Shown: positions 41,709-50,713, counted from the first letter of the stretch. The stretch is 64,000 bases of DNA from Mycolicibacterium neoaurum VKM Ac-1815D (GCF_000317305.3 NC_023036.2:3844001-3908000), one strand, 5' to 3'. Notes: generated by a model not told the origin, from the sequence alone. A program made the numbers and translations.

Positions 41709-41724
41709 CAGATTATAGATAATC
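41709..41724. promoter_or_regulatory. Palindromic operator for the FCD regulator
   Basis: AGATTATAGATAATCT: two 7-bp arms that are perfect inverse complements around AG. It contains TAATCT and GATAAT, either of which could be the -10 of the rightward operon, so binding would block transcription of the transporter and enzymes. The ATG of the binding protein is 74 bp further on, preceded by GAGGAG. Confidence 0.65.
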
Positions 41725-41797
41725 TCCAATCTGTTCCAAGACGTGCTGCCGATCACAGGCCGTCGCCTTCCCATCCGACACCCATCAGAGGAGAGCC

Positions 41798-42619
41798 ATG
41801 CGTCGTCGCATTCGGGTCGCGATCACCGTTCTCGCCACCACCCTCACGCTGACCGCCGCGGGATGCACCTCATCCGGTCAGAACGGACCGCTGCAGGCCG
41901 GTGAGAGCACACTGACAAAAGTCCTTACCTCCAAGAAGATCTCGATCGGAGTATTCGCCGACGCTCCCCCGTACTCGGTGCTCAACAGCTCGGGCCAGTA
42001 CGAAGGATTCGATATCGACAAGGCCACCGCACTGGCGGAATCACTCGGTGCCGAGATCGAATACGTCAGCACCACCAACGCCAGTCGCATCCCCATGCTG
42101 GAGACGCAAAAGGTCGACGTGATCATCGCCGCCCTGACCAACCTCGACGAGCGCGCGCAGGTCATCGCGCTCACCCGCCCCTACGCATCCGAGGGTCAAC
42201 TGGTCGTCGTGCCGGCCGACAGCGATATCCGCACCTACGACGATCTCGACGGCCGCGCCGTCGCCGCCACCCGCGGAAGCGTCCCGGCCACCATTCTGGA
42301 AACCCAGTTCCCGCAGGCGCGCGCAAGCCTCTTCGAAGCAGTGGCCGACTCCATCCAGGCGCTGCGGAGCAACAAGGTCGACGCGCTCATGGAGAGCACC
42401 GCCGTCGTCGCCGATATCCGCCGCAGCCAGGGCGACGCCGTCCGCGTCCTCGACGCCCCGGCGCTGTCGCCCTCGCTGGTGTCGTTCGGAGCGAAGATGG
42501 GTGATCAGCTGTGGCTGAACTACCTCAACAACTTCATCATGAACTACAACATCAGCAAGTCCGCCAACGACTCCTACAACCGTTGGCTCGGGGTCGATGT
42601 CCCGGACCTGATCAAGTAA
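41798..42619 (+). CDS. Amino-acid-type ABC transporter substrate-binding lipoprotein
   Basis: A 273-residue extracellular solute-binding protein of family 3 (polar amino acid type). The lipoprotein signal ends with TAAGC, Cys23. The mature part has the family start ISIGVFADAPPYSVLN and GFDIDKATALAESLGAEIEYV, then AALTNLDERAQVIALTRPY. It feeds the permeases and ATPase encoded next. Family 3 proteins bind amino acids, opines or small amides, so the ligand of this operon probably carries an amino- or amide-acid group. Confidence 0.92.
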   Translation: MRRRIRVAITVLATTLTLTAAGCTSSGQNGPLQAGESTLTKVLTSKKISIGVFADAPPYSVLNSSGQYEGFDIDKATALAESLGAEIEYVSTTNASRIPMLETQKVDVIIAALTNLDERAQVIALTRPYASEGQLVVVPADSDIRTYDDLDGRAVAATRGSVPATILETQFPQARASLFEAVADSIQALRSNKVDALMESTAVVADIRRSQGDAVRVLDAPALSPSLVSFGAKMGDQLWLNYLNNFIMNYNISKSANDSYNRWLGVDVPDLIK

Positions 42620-42628
42620 CCGACCGCC

Positions 42629-43291
42629 ATGCAGCTCTACTACGGCGACCTCATCCCCTATCTGCATCCCCTGTTACTCGGCCTGCTGATCAGCATCGCG
42701 GTCAGCGCGGCCGCGGTGGTCGGCGGCGGCAGCCTCGCGCTGGTGCTCTACGCGGGCCGGTCGTCGACGATCCGCGTCATCCGCGCCGTGGCGGCCGGCT
42801 ATATCGAGATCATCCGCAACACCCCGTTGCTGTTGCAGCTGTACCTCATCTACTTCGCCCTCCCCCAAGCGGGCGTCAACCTCGACCCGGTGGCGGCCGG
42901 AGTCTTGGCGCTCTCCCTGAACAATGCCGCCTACATGGCCGAGATCTACCGGGCGGGATTCGAATCCGTGCCCGCGGGCCTTGCAGAGGCCGGCGCCGCG
43001 CTGGGACTGGGCCGGCGGGACATCTTCTGGCGGGTGCAGCTGGCACCGGCCATGCGAAACGTGTTGCCCGCCATCACCAATCAGACGATCCTGTTGTTCC
43101 TCGCCTCGTCGATCACCTCAGTGGTGGCCCTTCCCGACCTCATGCACACCATGCTGGGCATCACCTCGACGACGTTCCGCACCATCGAGACGTTCACCGT
43201 CGGTGGCTTGATGTACTTCGCCGTCGCGCTGCTGATCGCGAGTTCCTCTCGGCTCATCGAGACCCGATTCATCAAGTGGAAGGTGGCGTGA
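42629..43291 (+). CDS. Amino-acid ABC transporter permease 1
   Basis: A 220-residue HisMQ/GlnP-type permease with about five membrane helices. The N-terminal helix follows LLGLLISIAVSAAAVVGGG; EIIRNTPLLLQLYLIYFALP is the family signature; the cytoplasmic EAA loop, which contacts the ATPase, is VPAGLAEAGAALGLGRRDIFW. Its TGA overlaps the ATG of the second permease (TGATG). Two related permeases normally form the heterodimeric channel. Confidence 0.92.
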   Translation: MQLYYGDLIPYLHPLLLGLLISIAVSAAAVVGGGSLALVLYAGRSSTIRVIRAVAAGYIEIIRNTPLLLQLYLIYFALPQAGVNLDPVAAGVLALSLNNAAYMAEIYRAGFESVPAGLAEAGAALGLGRRDIFWRVQLAPAMRNVLPAITNQTILLFLASSITSVVALPDLMHTMLGITSTTFRTIETFTVGGLMYFAVALLIASSSRLIETRFIKWKVA

Positions 43292-43995
43292 TGTTCGAAG
43301 GACTCGGCCTGCAACATCTGTCGTTGATCCTCAACGGCGCTGTCGTCACCATCCAGATCTGCGTATTGTCACTGCTTTTCGGATCGATCCTGGGCTTACT
43401 CTTAGGCTTGATGGCGACCGGCAGCATCAAGGTCTTGCGCATTGTCAGCACCGTGTACGTGGCGCTGATCCGAGGCATTCCCGTGCTGCTGATCATCTTC
43501 TTCGTCTACTTCGGCGTTCCCCTGCTTGTTCCGGGCACCAGCCTGCCCGACTACTGGGCGGGCGTCATCGCCCTGTCGGTCTTTGCCTCGGCCTACATCG
43601 CCGAACTGGTCCGCGGCAGCATCCAGGCGATCCCGCGCGGTCAGTTCGAGGCGGCGCACGCACTCGGACTGTCCTACCCGGCCCGGATGCGGTGGGTCAT
43701 CCTTCCCCAGGCGGCCCGCATCATGGTGCCACCGGGTGTCGGATTCCTGGTCATCCTCATCAAGGACAGCTCCCTTGTCGCGGTGATCGGTCTGGTGGAG
43801 CTCACTCGTGCCGGCAACATCGTGAGCTCACTGACGGCAGAGCCCATCGCGACCTACCTGATCGTCGGCGCCTGCTATTTCGTCATCTGCTACGCCCTCT
43901 CGGCCGCCGGCCGCCGCTACGAACGACGCCTCGGCGTACGGGTGCAACCCCCCGGAGTCACCGACGCCCTCACCCCGACAGGAGCACACTCATGA
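43291..43995 (+). CDS. Amino-acid ABC transporter permease 2
   Basis: A 234-residue partner of permease 1 with the same fold: ILNGAVVTIQICVLSLLFGS, ALIRGIPVLLIIFFVYFGVP and the EAA loop IPRGQFEAAHALGLSYPARM. The ATG at 43291 overlaps the previous stop, and its stop overlaps the ATPase start by 4 bp. The frame extends upstream inside permease 1, but the family begins at this ATG. Confidence 0.92.
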   Translation: MFEGLGLQHLSLILNGAVVTIQICVLSLLFGSILGLLLGLMATGSIKVLRIVSTVYVALIRGIPVLLIIFFVYFGVPLLVPGTSLPDYWAGVIALSVFASAYIAELVRGSIQAIPRGQFEAAHALGLSYPARMRWVILPQAARIMVPPGVGFLVILIKDSSLVAVIGLVELTRAGNIVSSLTAEPIATYLIVGACYFVICYALSAAGRRYERRLGVRVQPPGVTDALTPTGAHS

Positions 43996-44732
43996 CCGCC
44001 GACATGATCGAGATCAGCGACCTACGACTGAGTTTCGGTGATCACGAGGTCCTGCACGGAGTGTCCTGCCGCGTCGCGCCTCGTGAGGTGGTCTGCATCA
44101 TCGGCGCCTCCGGTTCCGGCAAGAGCACCCTGCTGCGCTGCATGAACGGGCTGGAACGCCCGACTCACGGCAGTGTGGTCGTCAACGGACACGCGCTGGG
44201 TCCGCAGGACAAACGGACCGACCTCGCGGTCGTCCGCCGCGATGTCGGGATGGTCTTCCAGCATTTCAACCTCTTTCCGCACATGACCGCCGCGCAGAAC
44301 ATCGCGTTGGCGCCCCAACGTGTCCTGGGCTGTGACCGCAAAGAGGCAACCCAGCGCGCGCACACTCTGCTGGAGCGCGTCGGATTGGCGGGCAAGGCCG
44401 ACTCGTATCCCGACTCGCTGTCCGGCGGGCAGGCGCAGCGGGTTGCCATCGCGCGGGCCCTGGCGATGCAACCGAAGGTGATGCTGTTCGACGAGCCCAC
44501 CTCGGCACTCGACCCGGAGATCGTGGGCGAGGTACTCGCGGTGATGAAGGGCCTCGCACAGGACGGAATGACGATGGTCGTCGTGACCCACGAGATGGGG
44601 TTCGCCCGCGAGGTGGCCGATCGCGTGATCTACATGGACGACGGCAGAGTCGTCGAAACCGGCTCTCCCAAAGATCTTTTCGGAATGCCCCAGATGACAC
44701 GCACCCGCGAGTTCCTGAGCAAGGTGCTCTGA
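43992..44732 (+). CDS. Amino-acid ABC transporter ATP-binding protein
   Basis: A 246-residue ATPase of the GlnQ/HisP type that powers the importer. Walker A GASGSGKST, Q-loop FQHFNLFPHMT, signature LSGGQAQRVAIARAL, Walker B VMLFDEPTSALDPE and the switch His in VVVTHEMGFA are all intact. It completes a full set (binding protein, two permeases, ATPase) in one operon. The next gene starts 5 bp after its stop. Confidence 0.95.
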   Translation: MTADMIEISDLRLSFGDHEVLHGVSCRVAPREVVCIIGASGSGKSTLLRCMNGLERPTHGSVVVNGHALGPQDKRTDLAVVRRDVGMVFQHFNLFPHMTAAQNIALAPQRVLGCDRKEATQRAHTLLERVGLAGKADSYPDSLSGGQAQRVAIARALAMQPKVMLFDEPTSALDPEIVGEVLAVMKGLAQDGMTMVVVTHEMGFAREVADRVIYMDDGRVVETGSPKDLFGMPQMTRTREFLSKVL

Positions 44733-44737
44733 TATCG

Positions 44738-46333
44738 ATGCTCGACACCCTCATCACGGGAGCACGGGTCATCGACGGCACCGGAGCACCCGGCCGACCG
44801 TGCGACGTCGGCATTCTCGACGACCGCATCGTCCATGTCGGGACGTCCTCAAACTACGAGGCCACCGTCACCGTCGATGCCGGTGGCCTGCTCCTGACAC
44901 CGGGCTTCATCGATCCGCACAGCCACACCGACTGGTCGGTGCTCGGTAATCCGGAGGCGCACAGCACCATCCGGCAGGGCGTCACCACCGAGGTGGTCGG
45001 CAACTGTGGCGTCACCTACGCACCATTGCATGATGCCGACGTGCACGCGGCACAGAGCGCACTTGCCTCCCTTGGGTACACCGAACAGATCACCTGGCGT
45101 AGCTTCGGCGAACTACTCGACACCGTGCACGGCGGGGGCACCACCCAGAACCTCATGTGGTTCGTCGGCCATACCGCATTACGCACCGCGGCGGCATCCC
45201 GTGCCGCCCACGACGGTGTCGACCGCCGCGCCGAACTGATCCGCCTGCTGGAAGAGGCCCTGGAAGCCGGCGCCATCGGCTTCTCCAGTGGTTTGGAGTA
45301 CGGATCCGGGCGCTTCGCCGACACCGACGAGCTGGCCGAGCTGGCATCGGTCTGCGGTAGGCGGGACGGCATGTACAGCAGCCATATTCGCAATCGCGAT
45401 ACCGGGCTGGCTGCGGCGGTGGACGAGTTCTTCGACGTCGTCCACCGCGGCGGAGTGCGAGCGCAGATCTCACATCTGAACGTGCGGCACGGTACCGGTG
45501 CATCCGAGGGAGCCTGGCACGACGCCGTACAGCGCGTGGTCACCGAGCGTGAACGCGGATGCGCGGTGCTGGCGGACATGACGCCCTACCCCGACGGTAT
45601 CGGCATGGCGACAGGCCTGTTGCCACCGTGGCTGGCGGATCGACCGTCCGCCGATATCGCCGAGTTGCTGCGCGATTCCCACATCCGCCGACGGGTGCGC
45701 GAGGATTCCGATCGCTACTGGCGTTTCATCCACCGCGGCCAGTGGGACCGGGTTCGGTTGGGGGTCAGTGCGACGCACCCCCAATGGGAGGGCCTGAGCT
45801 TCCCGCGCATCGCCGAACTGCACGGAAAGGATGAATGGGATTGCCTTTTCGACATCCTGTCGGCAGCCGGACCGGATATCGGATCCGTCCAACTCCTCGG
45901 TGAGCTCTTCACCGAGGATCACCTTGCCCAGGCGATCGGGCATGACCATTTCCTGCTGGGCGTCGACGCGTTCAGCGCACGATGCACCGGACCGCTGGGC
46001 GCCCGCACCCGGCATCCACTGTTCTACTACGGCCACACCCACTATCTGGCCCACCATGTCCCGGCCGGAACGCTGAAGTTGGAGGATGCCGTTCACCGGA
46101 TGACCGGTAAGGTCGCCGACCACTTCGGCATCACCGGACGCGGTCGCATCACCGAGGGCCACTACGCCGACCTGGTGCTGATCGATCCCGATGTTCTGGC
46201 CCGCACCGACACCTGGTCTCTGCCCGACGGCTACGCCGATGCGGCGCGCCACGTCTGGGTCAACGGAGTCCCTGTGGTCACCGATGCCGTGCACACCGGC
46301 CGTCGTCCCGGACAACTGTTGTCACGTACCTGA
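44738..46333 (+). CDS. N-acyl-D-amino-acid deacylase-like amidohydrolase
   Basis: A 531-residue amidohydrolase of the D-aminoacylase branch, which removes acyl groups from N-acyl-D-amino acids using zinc. The urease-like domain starts ITGARVIDGTGAPG and GFIDPHSHTD holds the H-x-H metal site. VGNCGVTYAPL carries the metal-bridging Cys, later His are in YSSHIRNRD and ISHLNVRHG, and the conserved Asp is in LGVDAFSA. The length of 531 residues is typical. In this operon it would cut an amide on the imported compound before the sugar-acid steps. The true substrate is unknown. Confidence 0.85.
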   Translation: MLDTLITGARVIDGTGAPGRPCDVGILDDRIVHVGTSSNYEATVTVDAGGLLLTPGFIDPHSHTDWSVLGNPEAHSTIRQGVTTEVVGNCGVTYAPLHDADVHAAQSALASLGYTEQITWRSFGELLDTVHGGGTTQNLMWFVGHTALRTAAASRAAHDGVDRRAELIRLLEEALEAGAIGFSSGLEYGSGRFADTDELAELASVCGRRDGMYSSHIRNRDTGLAAAVDEFFDVVHRGGVRAQISHLNVRHGTGASEGAWHDAVQRVVTERERGCAVLADMTPYPDGIGMATGLLPPWLADRPSADIAELLRDSHIRRRVREDSDRYWRFIHRGQWDRVRLGVSATHPQWEGLSFPRIAELHGKDEWDCLFDILSAAGPDIGSVQLLGELFTEDHLAQAIGHDHFLLGVDAFSARCTGPLGARTRHPLFYYGHTHYLAHHVPAGTLKLEDAVHRMTGKVADHFGITGRGRITEGHYADLVLIDPDVLARTDTWSLPDGYADAARHVWVNGVPVVTDAVHTGRRPGQLLSRT

Positions 46334-46392
46334 TCCCCCGCACCATCACACGACGTCCACCGCAACGGACGACAAAGAGGAGCACGTTCACC

Positions 46393-47529
46393 ATGAAAAT
46401 CACCCGAATCGACACCTGCGGCCTGCGTGGCGCCACCCCGGAGGGCGGATGGTCCAACGAATTGCGGCCCGATGACGTGGTCCACACGCTGGTCGCCGTT
46501 CACACCGACACCGGACACGTCGGGATCGGCAGCGCATTCACCTCGGAGGGGTTGATCCGGGCGGCGTTGGACCTGTTGGCCCCACAGATCGTCGGACAGA
46601 GTGCGCTGGAGGTCGAACGGCTGACCGAAACGCTGCACCAGAGCGCATTCTGGATGGGCCGCGGCGGCACCCTGACCCACGCCACGAGCGCCATCGACAT
46701 CGCGTTGTGGGATCTCGCCGGCCAGGCACTCGGTCAGCCTGTCGGCCGCCTGCTCGGCGGGCGTTACCGTGAACGAGTACGTCCCTACGCATCGGTGTTG
46801 ATGGACGAGGCACCGGTGATGTCGGAGAACCTCACCGATCTTGTGGAACAGGGCTTTTCGGCGTTCAAGATCGGCTGGTGGAAGTTCGGCCGGGTGGATT
46901 TCTCCACCGACGAACGCACGGTCGCCGCCGCCAGGGCCGCAGTAGGCGATCGCTTACTGGCAGTGGACGCCGGTGGTTCCGAGGCGTTCTTCCCCGGGAC
47001 GCTGTCCTGGGCGAAACGCACCGCCGATATGCTCGCCGACTACGAGGTCGCCTGGTTCGAGGAAGCTCTCGATCCTGATGACATCGACGGATTCGTGGCG
47101 CTACGTGCACACTCCCGCGTACCCATCAGCGGCGGCGAGGTACTCACCCGTCGACAGTCCTTCGCGCCCTATCTCGACGCCGGCGCCTTCGATATCGTCC
47201 AGCCCGATACGACCAAGGGCGGCGGGCTCAGCGAATCGCGACGAATCGGCTGGGCTGCACAGGATCGCGGGATCCGTCTGGTGCCGCACGGCTGGAACAC
47301 CGCCGTGGGACTGGCCGCCGACCTGCACCTGGCATCGGCACTGTCAGGCACCGATCTGGTGGAGTACAAGACCGGAGCGGCCTATATCGACGAACTCGTC
47401 GTCGGTGGCTGGGAACTGGACACCGACGGCCTGCTCACGGTGCCGGACCGACCGGGGCTCGGCACCGCGCTGTGCCCCGAAGCGCTGAACCGCTACGGGA
47501 CCAACCCGACATTCGCGGCGGCCGCGTGA
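46393..47529 (+). CDS. Enolase-superfamily (mandelate racemase/MLE) sugar-acid dehydratase-like enzyme
   Basis: A 378-residue enolase-superfamily enzyme. The capping domain is followed by a barrel with Mg ligands Asp in LAVDAGGSEAF, Glu in WFEEALDPDD and Glu in ISGGEVLT. The acid-base side has Lys159 in FKIGWWKFG (the second Lys of the usual K-x-K is Gly) and the Asp/His dyad in VQPDTTKGGG and LVPHGWNTAVG. The dyad is typical of acid-sugar dehydratases (such as galactonate type) that give 2-keto-3-deoxy acids, which fits the aldolase and kinase that follow. An N-acyl amino acid racemase role is less likely. Confidence 0.85.
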   Translation: MKITRIDTCGLRGATPEGGWSNELRPDDVVHTLVAVHTDTGHVGIGSAFTSEGLIRAALDLLAPQIVGQSALEVERLTETLHQSAFWMGRGGTLTHATSAIDIALWDLAGQALGQPVGRLLGGRYRERVRPYASVLMDEAPVMSENLTDLVEQGFSAFKIGWWKFGRVDFSTDERTVAAARAAVGDRLLAVDAGGSEAFFPGTLSWAKRTADMLADYEVAWFEEALDPDDIDGFVALRAHSRVPISGGEVLTRRQSFAPYLDAGAFDIVQPDTTKGGGLSESRRIGWAAQDRGIRLVPHGWNTAVGLAADLHLASALSGTDLVEYKTGAAYIDELVVGGWELDTDGLLTVPDRPGLGTALCPEALNRYGTNPTFAAAA

Positions 47530-48164
47530 TGTCAGCGCTGGCCGGGCATCCACTGCTCGATCATCCCGTCATCCCCCTGGCGACGGTGCGCGCCGAGGAG
47601 CATATCGACGCCATCGGTGACGGTCTCGTCGCCGCGGGCCTGCCGGTGGTCGAGGTGGCGTTGCGCGGACCGCATGGCCTGCTGGCCATTCGGCGCCTCG
47701 CGGCGCGCGGTGATCTGCGGGTCGGGGCCGGAACCGTCCTGACCACCCGGCAGGCGGCCGAGGCGATGGATGCGGGCGCCGGTTTCATCGTGGCGCCGGG
47801 TCTGGATGCCGAGGTCGTCGAGCGCGTGACCGCCGCAGGCCACCCGGTGATACCCGGTGTGCTCACCCCCACCGAAGTGGTGGCCGCCGCGCGGCTCGGA
47901 CTCACGCACCTCAAACTGTTTCCCGCATCGGCCGTGGACGCCCGCCTGATGCTCGGCGCCTATGCCGACGTCTTCCCGAACACCCGATTCATGCCGTCGT
48001 CGGGCGTGAATCAACACAATGTCGGCGAGTTCTCCTGCTTGCCATCGGTATTCGCGGTCAGCGGCAGTTGGATCACGGCCTCGGCCCCCGCGGGTGCGGC
48101 GGCCGTGGCCGAGGCCGCCCGCGCAGCCGTCACCGCGTGCCGGGCCGTGGGTCTGCCGCGGTGA
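47529..48164 (+). CDS. KDPG/KHG-type class I aldolase
   Basis: A 211-residue aldolase that splits 2-keto-3-deoxy-6-phosphogluconate or an epimer into pyruvate and glyceraldehyde 3-phosphate. The catalytic Glu is in VVEVALRGP, GAGTVLT binds the substrate, and the Schiff-base Lys is in LKLFPAS. FMPSSGV and the phosphate-binding SGSW end the barrel. The start overlaps the dehydratase stop by 1 bp, and the stop overlaps the kinase start by 4 bp. With both neighbours it makes a full lower branch of a DeLey-Doudoroff- or Entner-Doudoroff-like route. Confidence 0.93.
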   Translation: MSALAGHPLLDHPVIPLATVRAEEHIDAIGDGLVAAGLPVVEVALRGPHGLLAIRRLAARGDLRVGAGTVLTTRQAAEAMDAGAGFIVAPGLDAEVVERVTAAGHPVIPGVLTPTEVVAAARLGLTHLKLFPASAVDARLMLGAYADVFPNTRFMPSSGVNQHNVGEFSCLPSVFAVSGSWITASAPAGAAAVAEAARAAVTACRAVGLPR

Positions 48165-49129
48165 CCGAGCCCCGCACACTCGACGTCGTCACCGTCGGCG
48201 AGAGTCTCGGACTGCTCAGCAGCGAGGAAACAGGCGCATTGCGGCACGGAAGCCGGATGCGACTGACGTTCGGGGGCGCAGAGAGCAACGTCGCCATCGG
48301 TGTCGCCAGACTCGGTGGCGCGGCGGGCTGGATCGGCCGCCTCGGTGCCGACGCCGTCGGCGCGTTGATCCTGCGGGAGCTTCGCGCCGAATCCGTACAG
48401 ACACACGCCACGATCGACCCGGTGGCCGCGACGGCGATCATGCTCAAAGAGCTGCCGGTGCCCGGGTCCAGTCGTGTGCGCTACTACCGGCAATCGCAGG
48501 CCGGCAGTCGGCTGACGACGGATGATGTGCCCCAGGGTGCGGTCGCGTCGGCGAAGATCCTTCATGTCACCGGTATCTCGGCGGCGCTCGGCGCCGGCCC
48601 CTTGGCGGCGGTCCATCGCGCGATCGATGACGCCAAGGACTCTGGCACGCTCGTGTCCTTCGATGTCAACCATCGTGGGTCTCTCTGGGCTGACGTGGAA
48701 CTCGCGACGAAGACATACCGGGCCCTTGCCCGCCGCGCCGATATCGTGTTCGCCGGCGACGATGAGGCGGCATTGGTCACCGAAAGCCGCGATCTACGAG
48801 CGCAACTGGACACCCTGCTGGAGTGGGGCGCCCACCAGGCCGTCGTGAAACGCGGTCAGCGGGGCGCAGTCGCGGCAACCCGTGATGGTGGCTACGACTC
48901 GGTGCCGGCCATCGAGGTACCGGTGGTCGACACCGTCGGTGCCGGTGACGCATTCGTCGCCGGATGGTTGGCCGAACAGGCCCGCGGCGCCGGCCTGCGC
49001 GTGCGACTGGCTACCGCGGTCGCCTGCGGCGCACTGGCTTGTACCGCCCGCGGTGACTGGGAGGCCAACCCCACCCGTGCGGATCTGGCGCAGCGGCAAC
49101 GCAGTGCCGTCGATCCGGTCAGTCGATGA
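48161..49129 (+). CDS. PfkB family sugar kinase, 2-keto-3-deoxygluconate kinase-like
   Basis: A 322-residue ribokinase-type kinase with LTFGGAESNVAIGVARLG near the start and VVDTVGAGDAFVAGWL near the end, which carries the catalytic Asp and anion hole. In this operon it should phosphorylate the 2-keto-3-deoxy acid made by the dehydratase, giving the aldolase substrate. The GTG at 48161 overlaps the aldolase stop (GTGA); the longer frame upstream lies within the aldolase. It is the last gene of the operon. Confidence 0.9.
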   Translation: MTEPRTLDVVTVGESLGLLSSEETGALRHGSRMRLTFGGAESNVAIGVARLGGAAGWIGRLGADAVGALILRELRAESVQTHATIDPVAATAIMLKELPVPGSSRVRYYRQSQAGSRLTTDDVPQGAVASAKILHVTGISAALGAGPLAAVHRAIDDAKDSGTLVSFDVNHRGSLWADVELATKTYRALARRADIVFAGDDEAALVTESRDLRAQLDTLLEWGAHQAVVKRGQRGAVAATRDGGYDSVPAIEVPVVDTVGAGDAFVAGWLAEQARGAGLRVRLATAVACGALACTARGDWEANPTRADLAQRQRSAVDPVSR

Positions 49130-49271
49130 CGTCTGACGAGCTGAACACCGGGATCCCGTCTTCGCCCAGCCGGTAGACCTCGGTTCCCTCGGCCACCCGC
49201 GTCCGCCCATCGCGGCGGCGCAACCCGCGGTCAACCAATCTGGCCTCGCGCGAGGGTGCGCAGACTTCGCC
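49119..49271 (-). pseudogene. Possible gene remnant on the minus strand
   Basis: An open stretch of about 50 codons closed by a stop on both sides and without an ATG reads like a protein end (VAEGTEVYRLGEDGIPVF, then SSSDVID). Codon pattern and composition resemble real coding sequence. It could be the tail of a lost gene next to the catabolic operon. The rest of the gap (to 49330) shows no gene. Confidence 0.25.
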
Positions 49272-49330
49272 CTAATTACGGCGTGTCGGGCCGCAAACAC
49301 GCACGCTCGCCGGGAAGGCGGGCCAGGGAC

Positions 49331-50713
49331 CTATTGCGCCTGACTGACCGAGGACATGTGGAAATCGGGGATCCGCAATGACGGCATGGTCGCCCGGGTG
49401 GCCCAATCACCCCATTCCCTGGGCAACGTCGGTTCACTCACACCGGCCTCGGAGGCCCGACGCAACAGATCCAGCGGGCTCTCGTTGAACCGGAAGTTGT
49501 TCACCGCGGCGGTCACTTCCCCGTCTTCGATCAGATAGACCCCGTCGCGGGTCAGCCCGGTCAACAACAGCACCGTCGGGTCGACGGTGCGGATGTACCA
49601 CAGCGTGGTCAGCAGCAGCCCGCGCTCGGTCGAGGCGATCATGTCCGCCAGCTCCGCGCTACCACCGGTGACCAACAGGTTGTCGGCCGGAACCGCCACC
49701 GGCGCAGAGAATTCCGCGGCGGCCGCGCGCGGGTAGGCCAGCGCGTTGATGACACCGTCGCGAATCCAATCCACCCGGCCGATATCCATCCCGTTGTCGA
49801 ACACCGCGGCCTGGTCCGAGGACGTCGGCACCGCGACGAACGGCCGGCATTCCTGCCCCGGCGCCGCCGGATCGGAATACATGGTCAACCCGAGGTCGGT
49901 GAGCTTCTCCCCCACTCTGGTCCCACCCGGCGCCGACAACGCCGACCGGCCCTCCTGCGCACCGCGCCCGTCCATGCTCCAGGCCAGATAGATCAGCATG
50001 TCGGCGACGGTCGACGGTGGCATCAGGGTCTCGTAGCGGCCGGCGGGCAGCTCGACGGTGCGCTCGGCCCAACCCAGTCGCAGTGACAGGTCGGCCAACA
50101 TCACGTCGGTGGACACATCGGCGAAATCGGGTGTGCCGACACCCGCCCACGCGCTGGCTCCGCCGCGTTTGGCATTGATCTCCACCGAACCGGTCGGCTG
50201 CGTGTAACGCCGCCGCAGGCCGGTCGAGGTGGCCACGAACGTGGTCTCCAGCACGTGGCGGGTATACCCGTAGAGCTGGTCGCCGACGCCCCGGGCCGCA
50301 CGGAAGCCGTGCACCAAACCCGTTGCCACATCGGTGAACACATCGGCGCCGGTGCTGGGCACCACGGCATCCCAGTCGGCGGGACCCGCGTCGGCGGGCA
50401 GGGCCGGCGCGGCATCACCGGCGGCAGGGGCCGCGGCGGCCGCATCCTGGGAGGCCGCGACCAGCGCGGTGATCGCCGCAGGATCGACCTCGGTGCTGCT
50501 CACCGATCCGACATGGGCCTGCTCGCCGCGCCGGATCACCGAGATGACCGTGGTGCTGCGCCCGACGGTCTCGCCGTTGGTGGTCATCGAGTTACCGGCC
50601 CAGCGCAGCGACGCGTCCGCGCGGTCGGTCACGATGACGATGGTCTCCTCGGCACGCCCGAGCCGGGCGGCCTCGGCGAGGGCCTGGTCGACGACCTGCT
50701 GTGGCGCGATCAT
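49331..50713 (-). CDS. TldE/PmbA family metalloprotease partner
   Basis: A 460-residue protein of the TldD/PmbA family, the subunit without the metal motif. It shows TNGETVGRSTTVISVIRRG near residue 45, the family sequence SADALLVTGGSAEL-like region (NLLVTGGSAELADM) and RTVDPTVLLLTGLTRDGVYLIEDGEV with NNFRFNESP near the end. TldE pairs with TldD to form a protease that opens unfolded or modified peptides. The start is the ATG at 50713, which overlaps the TldD stop (ATGA). Confidence 0.9.
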   Translation of the reverse strand: MIAPQQVVDQALAEAARLGRAEETIVIVTDRADASLRWAGNSMTTNGETVGRSTTVISVIRRGEQAHVGSVSSTEVDPAAITALVAASQDAAAAAPAAGDAAPALPADAGPADWDAVVPSTGADVFTDVATGLVHGFRAARGVGDQLYGYTRHVLETTFVATSTGLRRRYTQPTGSVEINAKRGGASAWAGVGTPDFADVSTDVMLADLSLRLGWAERTVELPAGRYETLMPPSTVADMLIYLAWSMDGRGAQEGRSALSAPGGTRVGEKLTDLGLTMYSDPAAPGQECRPFVAVPTSSDQAAVFDNGMDIGRVDWIRDGVINALAYPRAAAAEFSAPVAVPADNLLVTGGSAELADMIASTERGLLLTTLWYIRTVDPTVLLLTGLTRDGVYLIEDGEVTAAVNNFRFNESPLDLLRRASEAGVSEPTLPREWGDWATRATMPSLRIPDFHMSSVSQAQ

